Shown here: in pieces, positions 23,095 through 35,861 of the stretch | Position numbering within the stretch: position 1 is the first letter of the stretch | Layout: each line of letters opens with the position of its first letter | Assembly (NCBI RefSeq): GCF_024323335.1 | Contig: NC_066581.1 | Span: 180,971,330-181,035,329, forward strand | Origin: Lathyrus oleraceus | Taxonomy: Eukaryota; Streptophyta; Magnoliopsida; Fabales; Fabaceae | Length of the DNA stretch: 64,000 nt | Reading direction: 5' to 3' | Program-made: the position numbers and the translations under genes | Notes under the pieces: model-generated | The model's input: the letters and a program-made list of their open reading frames with translations, nothing else | What the model was told of the DNA's origin: nothing | The model's database searches: none

Positions 23095-26000
23095 TTAGGT
23101 GTTTTAAGTTCCTAAGACCATAAATAAAAACAAACATAAGCAAACAATATATACAATCACAATATATGGCTCAAATGAGCAAAGTTAACATGACTGAAAC
23201 ATAAACATCTTGCATGAAAGTGTAAATGGCAATTAATGATAAAGATATTGAAATTTAAATTGCATGAAGTAAATGACTTGAAAGCAAAGCAATGTTAATT
23301 AGAAGTTAGTCAATGGTTAGTGAAGAGTTTTACTTGTTTAAGTTATTGTTTAGAGAACACTCAACCATTCATTCACAAGTATGAATCCGTAAACCAAGAC
23401 ATCACCCATGATAAGGGCTCCAACTTGGATAAATTAACAAGTATGCCACTAGCTCTCTTAAATGGAAAAAGGTCAAGTATTCATACAATACCATGAAGAA
23501 TGGGAGACTTACAATCTCACTTACTAGAATGATATTCCTTGTGGGACAAATTTAGCTCTATGTTAAGCAGTCGTAATTGGACTTATGTAGACGTCACAAA
23601 TATCTGAAGTCGGGCAATGAAATGTAGGTGTTAATGCATGTTAGAGATTGGGTACAAAGAACCAAATTGCTAAAACAATACCACACAAAAAAAAATGGGA
23701 GGGACCTATCTCAGTCAGGCTCATGTTGATTCATCTTACACAATGTCATTGATAAATCAACTAGCATTAGACATGAAAAGAACTCATTGGTCAATGATGG
23801 ATTGAGGAAGAATAAGGATGAAGATGAAGAGGGAAGGGGAAATAGAAACCCAAATTGATCGTAGAAGGAATTTCATATGATCAATACTATCCATTCATTT
23901 TGGGAGATGAAATGTACATTTCATCAATCCCCTAAATCCAATAGTATTGGTCACACAAATGTCAAATCAACTATGACCAAGGCCAAACCGAAAGTCAAAC
24001 ATCACAAGACCAATTAAATGACTCAACAATATTTTTCAATAATTGTTCAATTAACAATCAATTTTAAAATGAATTTAAATGCATTTTTAAATGGACAAAA
24101 CCTCAAATCCCTTCAAAACACCAAATAAATGGCCAACAGATTTATCCTAGGTAAAACAAGGTCAAAGGACCTTAGACAAAATATTTCATAATTTTGGAAA
24201 GTCAGAAGTATTTTAAAATATTTAAAAACAAGTCTAAATCATTTAATTCACACAAAATATCAAAATTAATCCAAAAAATGATTTTTATTCAGAATATGGA
24301 AGATAAAAATATTTAAAGATTTTTGGTGAAAGTCCCATATTTTTTGGATTAGAAATGAATTTAATATGAATAAAATAAAATAAAAGGATTAAAAGAAAAA
24401 TCAGAAAAATAAAAGAAATTCAAAAAAACAAGGGCCATCAGATCTCCCTCATTAATTGAGGTGGCAGATTTGATGGTCATGCGCTAGGGTGTATGATATG
24501 CTCAAGTCAACTGCATGGGAAACATGGTAAACAAAATTGATGATCTGGATTAGAACGTGGAGAGAAGATCTGATGCATAGGAAAAAGCCACCACATCACC
24601 GGAGTTAGGGCTCCGGTCATCTTCTCCGGTGGACCTCACTGGATTGGTCCATCACCAACCACCATTAAAATAAAAAGTGACCATACTAATTTAAAGTAAA
24701 AATGCTCAGGAACTTAAATTTGGCCTCAATATCACCCAATTCCAAGTATATTGAAACATACGTGGATTTGAAATTTGAGGTGCATAATCTGAGTTGCTTC
24801 GATTTAGCCTCAAAGCAACTTAATCTTGTTGCCCACATTGGTAGGTCTTCAGACAACCAATAAACAAGCAAAATAGTTGAGAAATGAGGGAGAATCGAAG
24901 AGGAGAAAAATCTGAAAATTCACCTTTGGTTTCCTTCAATTGAGCTTGATCTTGCTTCCAATTTGCCTTGGCTCTACTCTAACAACTTCCAGGAAGTGAA
25001 ATGGATCAATGAAAGGCTTGGATTCTTGGAGTTTCAATTCCGAAACAGAATGAGAATTGAAACTCAATTTCAATTGAAATCTTCAAGTTTATCCTTTAAT
25101 GGAAGTTATGGAGGCAATGGTTCAAAGCTTGGGCCAGCAGGATCCCTCTTCTGATCAACAAGGGCATGCATTTATAGCATGAGAGTTGCTTTCCACACCT
25201 TTCTATGATTTGTCCAAAAATAGTAATTCAAGTGTGAATGTTTACATCGTTGTATGATAGGCCCATGAAATGATTGGAAATGGTCCAAAGTGATGTGTAA
25301 ACCAACCTGAAACAATAGCATGAAGTCATGCAATAGTGAAATGAAAGTTTACCATGGAACTTACCAAATGAAGCCATGCATTGCACCCATGCACAAGTCC
25401 TTCATAAAATGCTCCAAATGGCATGATCTTAGATGTTTTGGAAAGGTGACATGAAGGGGAACAACTTTTCTGTTGAAGACCTTTTCATTTGGAACTTGGA
25501 TTATGATGAATTTTGAGGTGGAAGTTGGAGAAATCAAACATGGTTGAAAATTTTTTAAGCACAATGTCAAAACGACCACTTCTTCCACCTTAAATAACTT
25601 TTGCTATGAGCTTCAAATGAAAATGGTTTCTTCACCAAAGTTGTATCTCTTCCATTCCTCTTAAATTTGGTCACAAAATTTGACACCATTTGGATATTGC
25701 ATGAGGGATTTATGGATTTTAGAAGTTGAGGAAAATTGCTTGTTCAATGGTAATGGCCCAAAATGACCTATAATGTTTCCTCTTGGCACATACCCTTGCA
25801 AGTAGAATTTGACATTTCTCAAAGAATAAAAGTTGGAGAAGACATCTTGAAATTGATTATGAAACTTATATGACCTTCATATCATACAAATTGAGCAAGT
25901 TATGGTTCTTGGAAGTTGACCTCTTAACTAGGGCACAAACAAAATAACCTATAATCTTACACCATAAAAAATGACTTTCCAAGGAAAATTAACTCTTGAT

Positions 26001-26692
26001 GTCAACATGAAAGTTGTTTGTAATGTCATAAAGAGTAAATTGTATCTTGGGATAATTTTCATATGACAAAAATTGTAGGAGATAGGGTTTAGGGAACCCC
26101 ACTTTTGACTAGTAGACTTTCTCTAGTCTACCTCTTTGAACCAACTTGCCAAGATGAAGTTCTATTGATCTTTGGGGATAATGGAGATTAATATATGCAT
26201 AATATGATGTATAATTAAGTATCCCTTAATTTCTTTGACCAAATGATAAGAAAACTTACTAAAGAAATCACACAATATACCTAGATGAATTAGGGCTTCC
26301 AAGGCAAACAAGCTTTAAAATCTTGATGAATTCTTGATCAAAATGATAACTAAAGAACATGGGGATCCATATATTATGCTTAGAACCATTGTGAACCTTT
26401 CCTTGATTGATCTCTTTCAGTGAGGGTCTCAAACCCTAGGTATGAGCCTGGTGGGGCACATGTGGACATACACACTACCTACAAAAGAAACAAAGCTACA
26501 CATAGACTATTTTTGGTATTTTGGTTAGTAAACAAATAAAGACAAAGTATGATACAATCAAAAGTTCTTGGTGATCCCTCAATGCAAACCCAATGAATGA
26601 GGGGTAAGTAGGATGCCAAGGTGTGATTCCAAAGTCAATGCAAATGATGAGATAGCCATGAGGGATCTTAGGGTCAAATTTGGGGTCTTATA
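23095..26692 (-). mobile_element. Element A, right LTR (5' part missing)
   Basis: It enters at TTAGGTGTTTTAAG, equivalent to position 16570 of the left LTR, and runs to the terminus at 26692. It contains the conserved block TTTAGCTCTATGTTAAGCAG at 23549, a perfect 20-bp palindrome at 23906-23925 and the inverted CACCGGAG/CTCCGG motif near 24597. Non-coding: the short frames inside match nothing. Confidence 0.8.
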
Positions 26693-26915
26693 GTAACCAA
26701 CCAAAGGTAATATACATACTACCTAACTATCAGCCAAGTGATAGCTTAACAAAGGTAATAAGCTCAAAAGGAAATATTACCAACTACCAGCTAAGTGATA
26801 ACTTAACAAAAGTAACCAACCAAATGTAAGAGAAATATTACCTAACTATCAGCCAAGTGATAACTTAACAAAGGTAATAAAATTAAAAGGGAAAGATTAC
26901 CAATTACCAGAGAGA
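26693..26915 (-). repeat. Element B minisatellite, second part
   Basis: Same dimeric unit as 14925-15372, with the inverted repeat at 26727-26744 and a mutated one at 26846-26863. Removing element A and one target copy puts 119 bp between the inverted repeats at 15283 and 26727. This is the normal dimer period, so this was one array. Confidence 0.9.
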
Positions 26916-28070
26916 AGGACGCACACACTCTATGGGGAGAAAAACACCAGAGAGCAGGGAATGCATAAATAAATGCATGATGCACAAATAAACACCATGA
27001 TGATATGCAATGTGTATGAATATGTGTATGAATACGCTAGCAAAACAAGAATATAAAGGGTTAGACTGATAACACAGTACAACCAGATACTCGGCTAATC
27101 TCAACAAGGTGGAGATGTTACTAGAGGTCTTGTTAGGGCTTTAGCTGAAGAAAACCCTGCAATGAATGATCATAAGCCATCAAAGGAGCTAAATCCTGAT
27201 ACAAGGCTCATATCCTTCTGGGGAGAAGAAAAATATATTGCTTGGAGACCCAAAGTTAATCATTTAAGTGCATGAGCTATGTTCTGAGTGAGGAAAAGGT
27301 TTGTTAGGGATAAGAAACGTCTGAATAAACTTCGTGATGAAGACCTGTTGACGACTTCACTAGGGATTCTACCATTCCTGTAATCTCATGCTGGGGAAAC
27401 TAATGATCCAGTATACATTCATAAGGAAGATCCTGCCTTAGGAGAACAGTGAGTTGCGCTCTTCAAGATCTTACCATCCTTAGAATCACCATTGACATTC
27501 CTCTTTTATATTCACAAATGAAGGAAAATATTTTTGTAAATTTTAATAACATGATTTTTTATATATATTTTGTTTCAAAACTTATTCTCAAAAATAAAAT
27601 GAAATTTCGTAAACTGAAACAAGATAAGAACAACAAATAAATGGGCAAATGGCTCAAATTTTATTGACAAAATGGTAGTCCGCAAATGGCGTTACTCCAT
27701 AGATCATTACAAAGTTGAAAAATGCTAAATACATGGAAAAGGCTACATTGAAATACAATGACCACTATTCCCCCTAAAAACTTCGAATTCTACTATGCTC
27801 AAACTTCGGCCGAGGATAATTGAATGAGAACCTTTGATAGGTATTGTTGCTTCAAATGATCAAGTTTGGCCTGATGCAGTTACTTGCCATAAGCCATAAC
27901 TTTTGGCTAGATTTTCCCTCCAGGTTCAATCTACTAGGATAATTATTTTCTATTTATGTCTCTTATTTTTTTCTGGACTGTCCTTTTGGGTTTCCAAGAC
28001 ATTGAGATACTCATTTTTTCCTAAGCCTCCATTTCAGGTTTTCAACTTAGTGAGCTATTCTTTTATTTTT
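26916..28070 (-). other. Element B 3' untranslated region, integrase side
   Basis: No coding content is recognised. It lies between the end of the integrase frame and the minisatellite. The short frames at 27449 and 27903 on the plus strand are shadows. Confidence 0.6.
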
Positions 28071-29378
28071 CTAGGCAAAGTATTTCTTGACTGCATCGAC
28101 ATTCATAGGATGAGGGAGCTCCTCACCATCCATAGTCGTAAGAGTCATTGCACCGCCTGAGAAGTCTCTCTTAACAACATATGGTCCTTCATAATTAGGA
28201 GCCCACTTACCCCTAGAATTAGTGTTGAAAGACAGGATGTTCTTGAGCACGAGGTCGCCTCTTTTGAATACCCGAGGTCGAACCTTCTTGTCAAATGACT
28301 TCTTCATTCTCTTTTTCTATAATTGGACATGACACAAAGTTGTCATCCTATTTTCTTCAAACAAATTCAATTGATCATATCTGCTTTGACACCATTAAAC
28401 CTCACACAATTTGTCTTCTATGAAGACTCGCATTGATGGGATCTCAACCTCTACGAAGAGAAATGCTTCCATTCCATACACAAGAGATATAAGGGTTGCC
28501 CCTTTTGAAGTGTGGAAAGATGTATGATACCCATGCAAAGCAAAATGGAGCATCTCATGCCAATCCTTATCTGTCACAATCATTTTCTGGATAATCTTCT
28601 TAATATTCTTATTTGTAACCTCAACAAACCCATTCATCTTAGGTCTGTAAGGAGAAGAGTTATGATGTTCAATCTTGAAGTCATCACAAAGCTCTTTCAT
28701 CATCTTATTATTCAAGTTCAACCAATTATCAGTGATGATCTTACTTGGAATACCATATCGGAAAATAATCTGATTCTTGATAAATCTGACCGCAACCTGC
28801 TTGGTCACATTAGCATAAGATGTTGCTTCAACCCATTCGGTGAAATAATCAATGTCTACCAGAATGAAACGATGTTCGTTCGAAGCTCTGGGTTCAATCA
28901 TACCAATCATGTCAATTCCCCACATAGAGAAAGGATATGGGGATGAAATAATATTGAGAAAAGTTGGAGGCACATGAACTTTATCAGCATAAATCTAAAA
29001 TTTATGGCACTTCTTCATATATTTACAACAATTAGATTCCATTGTCAGTCAATAGTAACCTTCCTTTAACATCTTTTTAGCCATTGCATGTCCATTTGCA
29101 TGAGTACCAATGGATCCTTCATGCACTTCTTACATCAACATGTCTACTTCGTGTCTATCCATGCATCCGAGCAAGACCATGTCAAAGTTTCTCTTATACA
29201 TCACATCTTTGTTCAGAAAGAAATTTCCAGCCAGTCTTCTGAAAGTCTTCTTATCTTTGTTGGATGCCCCAAGCGGGTACTCCTGACTTTGGAGGAAACA
29301 CTTGATATCATGATACCAAGGCTTATCATCTGTGATTTCTTCTACTACAAACACATGACCAAGCCTATCAAGGAGCAT
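28071..29378 (-). pseudogene. Element B integrase
   Basis: Minus strand. The N-terminal zinc-binding part (29378-28980) includes GYYWLTMESNCC-like sequence with stops. The catalytic core at 28973-28395 shows the first Asp in VDIDYFTEWVEA, the second in IITDNWLNLNNK and the Glu in MNGFVEVTNKNIKKI. The C-terminal piece, 28307-28071, has RPRVFKRGDLVLK and WAPNYEGPYVVKRDFSGGA, the usual chromodomain-free end of Tat integrases (DNA binding; joins cDNA to host DNA). Stops between 28974 and 29130 and frame breaks near 28310-28395 inactivate it. The reading ends in KKYFA at 28071. Confidence 0.9.
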
Positions 29379-29402
29379 AATTCTGATCTGAAGCGCATCA
29401 TT

Positions 29403-29830
29403 TCAACTATTTACTTTATACGTAGAAGACAAAGTAGCCAAAGCATCCGCCATCTGATTCTCTTCATGAGGTATATGATGAAACTCAACTTTGTTGAAGA
29501 AAGTCAACAACCTCATTTCATAATATTTGTAAGGGATCAAACCAATATGATGAGTATACCATCCTCCTTTAATTTGATTAACCACCAAGGTTGAATCTCC
29601 ATATACATCAAGAATCTTAATTCTCAAATCAATGGCTTCTTCAAGACCAATGATACAAGCTTCATATCCTGCCATGTTGTTCGTACAATCAAACATCAAT
29701 CTTGCAGTGAAAGGTATATGAGAACCCTGAGGAGTAATGATGATTGCCCATATTCCATTACCCTAAGCATTAACAACTCCATCAAACACTAAACCCCATC
29801 GGGATCCAAGCTCTGATCCTTTTTCAGGCA
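29403..29830 (-). pseudogene. Element B second (archaeal-type) RNase H
   Basis: The minus-strand reading runs from WGLVFDGVVNA (29800) through MFDCTNNMAGYEACIIGLEE, VYGDSTLVVNQI and HIPHEENQMADALATL (29430). These are the D-E-D-D positions of an RNase H. A second RNase H between the standard RNase H and integrase is a hallmark of the Tat lineage, to which Ogre belongs. A stop at about 29763 interrupts it. Confidence 0.85.
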
Positions 29831-31549
29831 ATGGTTCATCAGGGAAGTCAAACCTGATGGATTGGTAATCATCAATTCGCTGGTGAGCCAAATGATCTGC
29901 AAGAATACTTCCGTTAATTGCCTTCTGAGTACGGTACTCAATATTATATTCAGACAATAACATCTACCAACGAGCAATCCTCCTAGTCAAAGAAGGATTT
30001 TAAAAAATGTACTTGATTGAATCCATTTTATATATGAACCAAGTGGTATGATTAATCATATATCGGCGTGGACATTTGGCAGCCTAGGCTAAAGCACAAT
30101 AAGTCTTCTCAAGCATGGAGTATCGAGACTCACAGTCTGTAAACTTCTTACTTAAGTAGTAAATGGCATGCTCCTTTGTACCAATTTCATCTTGTTGTCC
30201 AAGTACACAGCCCATGGACTCTTCTAACACTGTTAAATACATGATCAATAGTCTTCCTTCCATTGGAGGAGACAAGATAGGAGGTTCAAGCAGATACTCC
30301 TTGATGTTTTCAAAAGAATTCCGGCAGTCATCTGTCCAGACACAACCTTTATATTTACGTAGAAGCTTGAATGTTGGCCCACATGTAGCAGTGATGTGAG
30401 ATATAAACCTGGAGATGTAACTTAGACGCCCGAGGAATCCTCTGACTTGCTTTTCTGTCTTTGGTGTAGGAATTTCTTGAATAGCTCTAACTTTATCAGG
30501 ATCTACCTCAATACCCTTCTGGCTGATAATGAAACCCAACAGCTTTCCTGAAAGGATATTACAAAAGTAAACTTATTAAAATTCAAGTTGAGTTTAAACT
30601 TTCTCAAATGTTGAAACAGTTTCAGCAAATACTCCACATGATCTTCTTCAGTCTTCGACTTAGAAATCATATCATCGACATAGACTTTTATCTCTTTGTG
30701 CATCATGTCATGGAAAAGAGTAGTCATGGCTCTCTGGTATGTTGCACCAGCTTTCTTTAAACCGAACAACATTACTTTATGGTAGAATGTTCCCCAGGGT
30801 GTAATAAATGTTGTCTTTTCCATGTCCTCGGGTGCCATCTTAATCTAATTATAACTGGAGAAACCATCCATAAAAGATAAGACATTGAACTTAGTTGTAT
30901 TATCTACCATCATGTCAATGTGTGATAAAGGAAAATCATCCTTTGGGTTGGCTTTGTTCAAATCTCTATAATCAACACACATCCGAACTTTGCCATCCTT
31001 CTTTGGAACAAGCACAATGTTTGCCACCCATTGATGATATTTAGAAGTAATAAGGAAACCAATATCGATCTGCTTCTGAACCTCCTATTTGATCTTAACA
31101 TCCATATCAGAATGAGTTCTTCTCAACTTCTGTTTAATTGGCAGACATTTTGGCTTCAATGGTAATCTATGCTCCATAATATCAGTATCAAGACCTAACA
31201 TATATTGATAAGACCAAGCAAACACATCCACATATTCTCTAAGAAGCTCTACCATCCTTTTCTTAACATATGGGTACAGTAGTGCCCCAATCTTGACTTC
31301 TTTCTTGTTCTCTTCAGAACCTAAATTAATCACTTCTAATGGCTCTTTATGAGGCTGAATGGTCTTTTCCTTGTGCTCAAGCAAACAAGAACTCTCATCA
31401 GGAATCTCTTCAACATCCCCTTCTTCTGTTTCAAACATAAGTAATTCAAAGTTGGGAGACGGCATAGAGTCATTGTTTTCAATGGGTTTAATAATCAATC
31501 TACATAATGATTTTATGTTTGATTTTAGAATATGGACAAATAAACTCAC
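29830..31549 (-). pseudogene. Element B reverse transcriptase and RNase H
   Basis: The frame starts at 31549 and passes through IMEHRLPLKPKCLPIKQKLR, LVPKKDGKVRMCVDYRDLNK, FPLSHIDMMVDNTT and FMDGFSSYN, to the catalytic YVDDMISKSKTEEDH (near 30660). The connection and RNase H follow: GRLSYISRFISHITATCGP, LLEPPILSPPMEGR, YLTVLEESMGCVLGQQDEIG and YYLSKKFTDCESRYSMLEKT. There are breaks at about 31085, 30840, 30540 and 30084, through stops and single-base shifts. Function in the intact family: copying of element RNA into DNA inside virus-like particles. Confidence 0.92.
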
Positions 31550-31760
31550 ATGTATGATGCAGATATAAAAAGTGATTATTATCTTGATTTTTTATGTTAC
31601 CATTTTTTCAGAAAAAGCAAAAAGATAAAACATAATATGGATAAACAAAATAACATTTTATTAATGATGATAAAATTTGAAACAATGCCCACATAGATTC
31701 TCTTTCACCTTGGGCATAGTGAAAGGAATTTTTTTAAATAACAAAAACATATTACTTTGA
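31550..31760 (-). other. Candidate Ogre intron between protease and RT frames
   Basis: Non-coding A/T-rich segment at the place where Ogre elements are known to have a spliced intron separating gag-pro from pol. The minus strand has GTAACATAAAAAATC at about 31603, usable as a donor-like site, and a T-rich tract. Which sites are really used cannot be told from sequence alone. A related stretch is kept in element A (22683-23094). Confidence 0.5.
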
Positions 31761-32545
31761 CAAGTGAACAATAGAGGGAATGTCAACAACAGTCCAATTA
31801 TGGAACATCAATCCGTGCGTCACAAAGTTTGGAGCTTTTTGTTCTTGATCATCTTCTAGGATTGCAACAGCAGGTTGATCTTTGGATTGGATGAAATCAG
31901 CACTGTGAAAAACTTCTTGAATATGCTTCAAATCTCTATGGGTTGAACCAGGAGAGAAGCCTAAACCAGCTATGTTTTTGTTTTTAGCAAGTTTAATAAC
32001 TTCACCCCATCCAACAACTTGACCATTCTCCATAACTTGTTGGTGTCTTTCAAAGAAGTTATGGATGCCTCATTCTTCTTAACATCATCATCAACAAGGG
32101 GAAGAGCTTGGAACGGAGTTCCCACAGCTTCGTTGGCATCAATGTTAGAGAATGAAGAAAGATGACTCACAAACATGGCCTATTCTCCACCCTTAATCAC
32201 TAAGTTCACGTTCTTCACAAATTTTAACTTCTGATGGAAGGTTGACGTCACTGCCCCAACTTCGTGAATCCATGGACAACCCAGGAGACAACTATAGCCA
32301 GGATGAAGATCGATCACTTGAAATGTAATTTGAAAGGAGAACGAACCTATTTTGAATGGGAGATCAACTTCTCCAATCACAGTTTTCTTCAAGCCATCAA
32401 AGGCTTTCATAACAACCCCACTAAACCTCATTGGAGCACCTTGATAAGAGAGCTTGGACAGAGTAGACTTCGACATAACATTCAGAGAAAAGCCAGTGTC
32501 AACCAATACATTGAACATAGCATCTTCTTGGCAATTCATCATCAC
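31761..32545 (-). pseudogene. Element B aspartic protease and downstream linker
   Basis: The minus-strand frame from 32545 has the retroviral-type aspartic protease signature LVDTGFSLNVM (32510), then PFKIGSFSFQITFQVIDLHP and LLGCPWIHEVGAVTSTFHQK. The Ser normal after DTG in the family is Phe here. A frame change near 32176 is followed by a conserved linker with GWGEVIKLAKNKNIAGLGFS (about 32010). Role in intact elements: processing of the gag-pol polyprotein. Confidence 0.85.
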
Positions 32546-34475
32546 TAAAGCTCAGATTGTTACATGCAGTAATGTTAGTCATAATGCCATTGAATTGACC
32601 AATTGTTACATCATGATATACATAGGCTTGCTCTAAGACCTTCTGCAAAGCCTCTTTGTGAGCTTCCGAATTCATCAGCAAAGATAAGACAAACAAATAT
32701 TTTGGACGGGGTATGCAATAATTGATCCACTATATTATATTCACTTCTCTTAATCAATTTTAGTATTTCATCATGATCAAATTTCTAGTTTACACCGTTG
32801 GACCGGTCAGACTGCACAACAGGAGTTTCCACCTGAGCTTGCTTACTCACCAAAGTATCTTTAATTCTTTTAGGGGGCATAAAAGCAAATACTCTACCAC
32901 TTCGGGTTACACCACTTACATCAGCAATATTCACAATATAAGAAATGGAAGGGATAGGGATTTCCTTTCCATCCTCCAACATTATAGTATTTTATTTGTA
33001 AGGAATAACTTTTTCAGACTCATAAGGTGTAGGACCCGCCAGGAAAATAACCAAAGGAGAAATGTCAGACTTTTGACTATTATAGGAAATCACAATGGTT
33101 CAGAAATATTGAAACGGGGAACTATGACATTCACGCCATGCTCATCTTCATCCCTATCTCTGGTAATCTAAATAAGATTTTGATCTAGCATCTCTTGCAA
33201 ATCCCTCTTTAGCACAACACACCCTCAAGGGTTTCTCGAACAGATACAACAAGAAACATGATCGTGCTCATAATGACTCAGCTTGCACAAAGTTGCATGA
33301 ATATCGACCAAGGATCTTCTAATCAGATTGACATTAAAGACACGGTATTTTCCAGGACATCCTTCGACCATAGTCACAGTTGCACCACCATGTTTAGGCA
33401 ACTGATTGACTTGAATATTAGGACCAGAGACTTAAAAGACAAAATACCGCTCCACACTAGTCTTTGCACCTCAACTTTCAAAGCAAAATAGTTTTCAATG
33501 TCATAACCGGGTGCAACTTGATGGAATGCACAATGATGATCAGATTAATACCACCATGGAAGCTCCTTTGGAATAGCTGGTGGAGTCCTAGTCTGTACCA
33601 AATTCTTTTGTATCAGAGCGGAAAATAATTTTGCATAGGAAATCGGAATTGGATCAAATTGTGCTTGTCTTTGGACATGGTTCTGATGATGATTTTTTTG
33701 ATTAGTACATTGTTGAAAATGTGGTTGATAATTTGTTGCTACTTGAACAACTAGAGAAGGATTAATAATCGGGGTAAGCAACGCCACATGATGATGACGT
33801 TGATTGCTTCTCATAGATCTCATATGCTTTTCTTATGAAATAGCATTAGCATCGTGTTCCTTCTTTTTGGACAAACCATTCCCATATCTCTTAGAACTGT
33901 CAGATGGATCACTCTCTTTAAACCGTCCCTCACGGACGCCTTCTTCTAGTCTCATCCCCATGTTTACCATCTTGGTAAAATCACTGGGAGCACTTGCAAC
34001 CATCCTGTCATAGTAAAACGGACTCAGACTCTTCAAAAACAACTTTGTCATCTCTTTCTATTCTAATAGAAGACTAACCTACGCGGAAATCTCGCGCCAT
34101 ATCTGCACATACTCTTTGAAATTTTCCTTATCCTTTTGGTACATAGCACGAAGTTTATCTCGATTCAGCGCCATGTTAACATTATACTTGTATTGGAGAA
34201 CAAAAGCTTCTCATAGATCATTAAAAGTACGGATCTGGGTGCTATCAAGTCCCATGTACCACCTCAAAGCAGCACCAGTCAAACTGTCTTGAAAGTAATG
34301 AATCAATAGTTGATTTTTATCAGTTTGAGTTGACATCTTACGAGCATACATCACCAGGTAACTTAAAGGACAAGAGTTTCCCTTATATTTCTCGAAATTT
34401 GGAACTCTGAACTTACGAGGGATCTTCACATTAGGAACTAAGCAAATATCATGAGCATTCTTTCCAAACAATTAT
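32546..34475 (-). pseudogene. Element B gag, broken
   Basis: The capsid part begins near 34471: VPNVKIPRKFRVPNFEKYKG, CPLSYLVMYARKMSTQTDKN and LIHYFQDSLTGAALRWYMGL. After an interruption it continues at 34051 with LFLKSLSPFYYDRMVASAPS, and at 33823-33545 with a Gln/His-rich segment (a usual gag linker). Below 33540 only weak traces remain to the protease. Stops and frame changes are frequent. Gag packages element RNA and forms the particle. Confidence 0.8.
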
Positions 34476-34575
34476 TTTCCCCTATACCCTTTAATCTCCT
34501 TTTGCATTGCTTGAAATTGATCATGAAATTCATCCATCCTTTACCTCTTCATAGCACATTACTCAAGCAACTCTA

Positions 34576-35861
34576 TCAAGTCATCCTTTTTTCCTTCAAC
34601 TGCTTTTGCAGTTCAATCTTCTCGAGGTTTGAAGTGTGAAACTTGTCTTCCCAAGCATCCTTCTCTTCCTTCATCATATCCAAAGCTTCTTGCAACTCAT
34701 TTATACCTTCAATATGAATAGCAGGTGATTTGACCACTACTAAATACATAGGCCTCTCATAAGCGTAAGGCATCTTGAATTCTTTTGCTCTCCTCTTCAC
34801 CCAACTAGTGTAAGTCTCCAAAGCTACATAATTCTTCAATCCAAGCTTTCTCTTTCCTTTCATATGAATATTGTGCCAAGAATGCATCATCATAGCCTTA
34901 AATCCTTGAGTGTCTTTCCCTTATTGGAAAAATAAACTTTCTAACAAAGTGTTATTAGGTTTTTCCTTCTTAGCGAACCCAAGTTGACGTCTTGCCAAAG
35001 CTGGATTGTAGTTGATTCCTCCTTGTGTATCAAGAAGATGCACATTAGAGAACTCCCCAAAACTATAAATAATCTTGACGTTATCATAAATAGAAGAATA
35101 CCAAGTAATATCATCATTGGTGAGGGACATAAGTCTTTCAGACCACCTTAAACAACCCTTATTTTCCCGGAAGATAGGAGATTGTGACATGTGCGAAATA
35201 AACCACTTGTACGACAAAGGTGCATAACAGACAATAGTTTTGTTTCCCTTAGAAATCCTATGATGAATGGAGAAATAGGTGTCACCAAGCAAAGTTGGAA
35301 CATGATTCCCAACCAAAAAGATCCTAATAGAATTAACATCAACAAAATTGTAAATATTAGGAAACAAGACCAAACCACATGTGAGTAAGGAAAGAATATC
35401 TTCAAAGTCCACCATGCTATCAGCATTAGCAAAAGAAAATGCTTCCTCAATCAGAAATTTTAAAGCCAACCCTCTGATACCTTCTTTGACAGTGAGACTA
35501 GCATCTACGTCAGATTTCTTCAGGGAATAGCTACAACAATAACTTGAGACTCGAGAATACCTTCCCAACCACAAAAAGGAACCCTATCAGAAACGGGTAT
35601 ACCCAAAAGATAAGCATACTACTCAATGGTAGGCAACAATGGGTAATCAGGGAAAGTGAAGCCCCGGTAGACGGGATGGTAAAATTGAACCAGAGTACAA
35701 AGAAGACCATCTTCAACATCAGTGGATACAACAGACAAAAGTTTCCCAAAACAGTCTCTGAAATGCTTAGGATCATCCATAAAATATGTTAGCTTTATCA
35801 ATTCTTTAAGATCAGGACATCTGAAACTGTATTTCCGAGAATTCCTTCTTCCAACATCCAT
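34576..35861 (-). pseudogene. Element B ORF1, Ogre-type extra protein upstream of gag
   Basis: Start chosen at the ATG 35861-35859 (MDVGRRNSRKYS). The reading goes through YSFRCPDLKELIKLTYFMDD, LVQFYHPVYRGFTFPDYPLL, and after a frame change at about 35620 through 35574-34921 (VDFEDILSLLTCGLVLFPNI, VPTLLGDTYFSIHHR, YNPALARRQLGFAKKEK). After another break it runs through 34893-34576 (LETYTSWVKRRAKEFKMPYA, then a charged helix). It resembles the plant family often labelled DUF7745 (from memory). A large ORF of unknown function upstream of gag is diagnostic for Ogre. The C-terminal Lys/Glu-rich part looks like coiled coil. Confidence 0.82.

Larger units (their letters stand above)
15373..26692 (-). 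mobile_element. Element A: damaged Ogre-type element inserted in the minisatellite of B
   Basis: Starts TGTAGCGG at 15373 and ends GGGGTCTTATA at 26692 (CA mutated to TA). Flanked by GTAAT (15368-15372) and GTAAC (26693-26697); the undisturbed repeat unit reads GTAAC, so the left copy has one change. Contents: left LTR part (15373-16910), an opposed LTR block (16911-21192), an RT fragment (21193-22578), the spacer/intron region (22683-23094) and right LTR part (23095-26692). Gag, ORF1, integrase and primer-binding site are missing through deletions. Confidence 0.82.

Noticed and set aside
29088..29594. Plus-strand open frame of 168 codons
   Set aside because: It is the shadow of the minus-strand integrase and second RNase H of element B.
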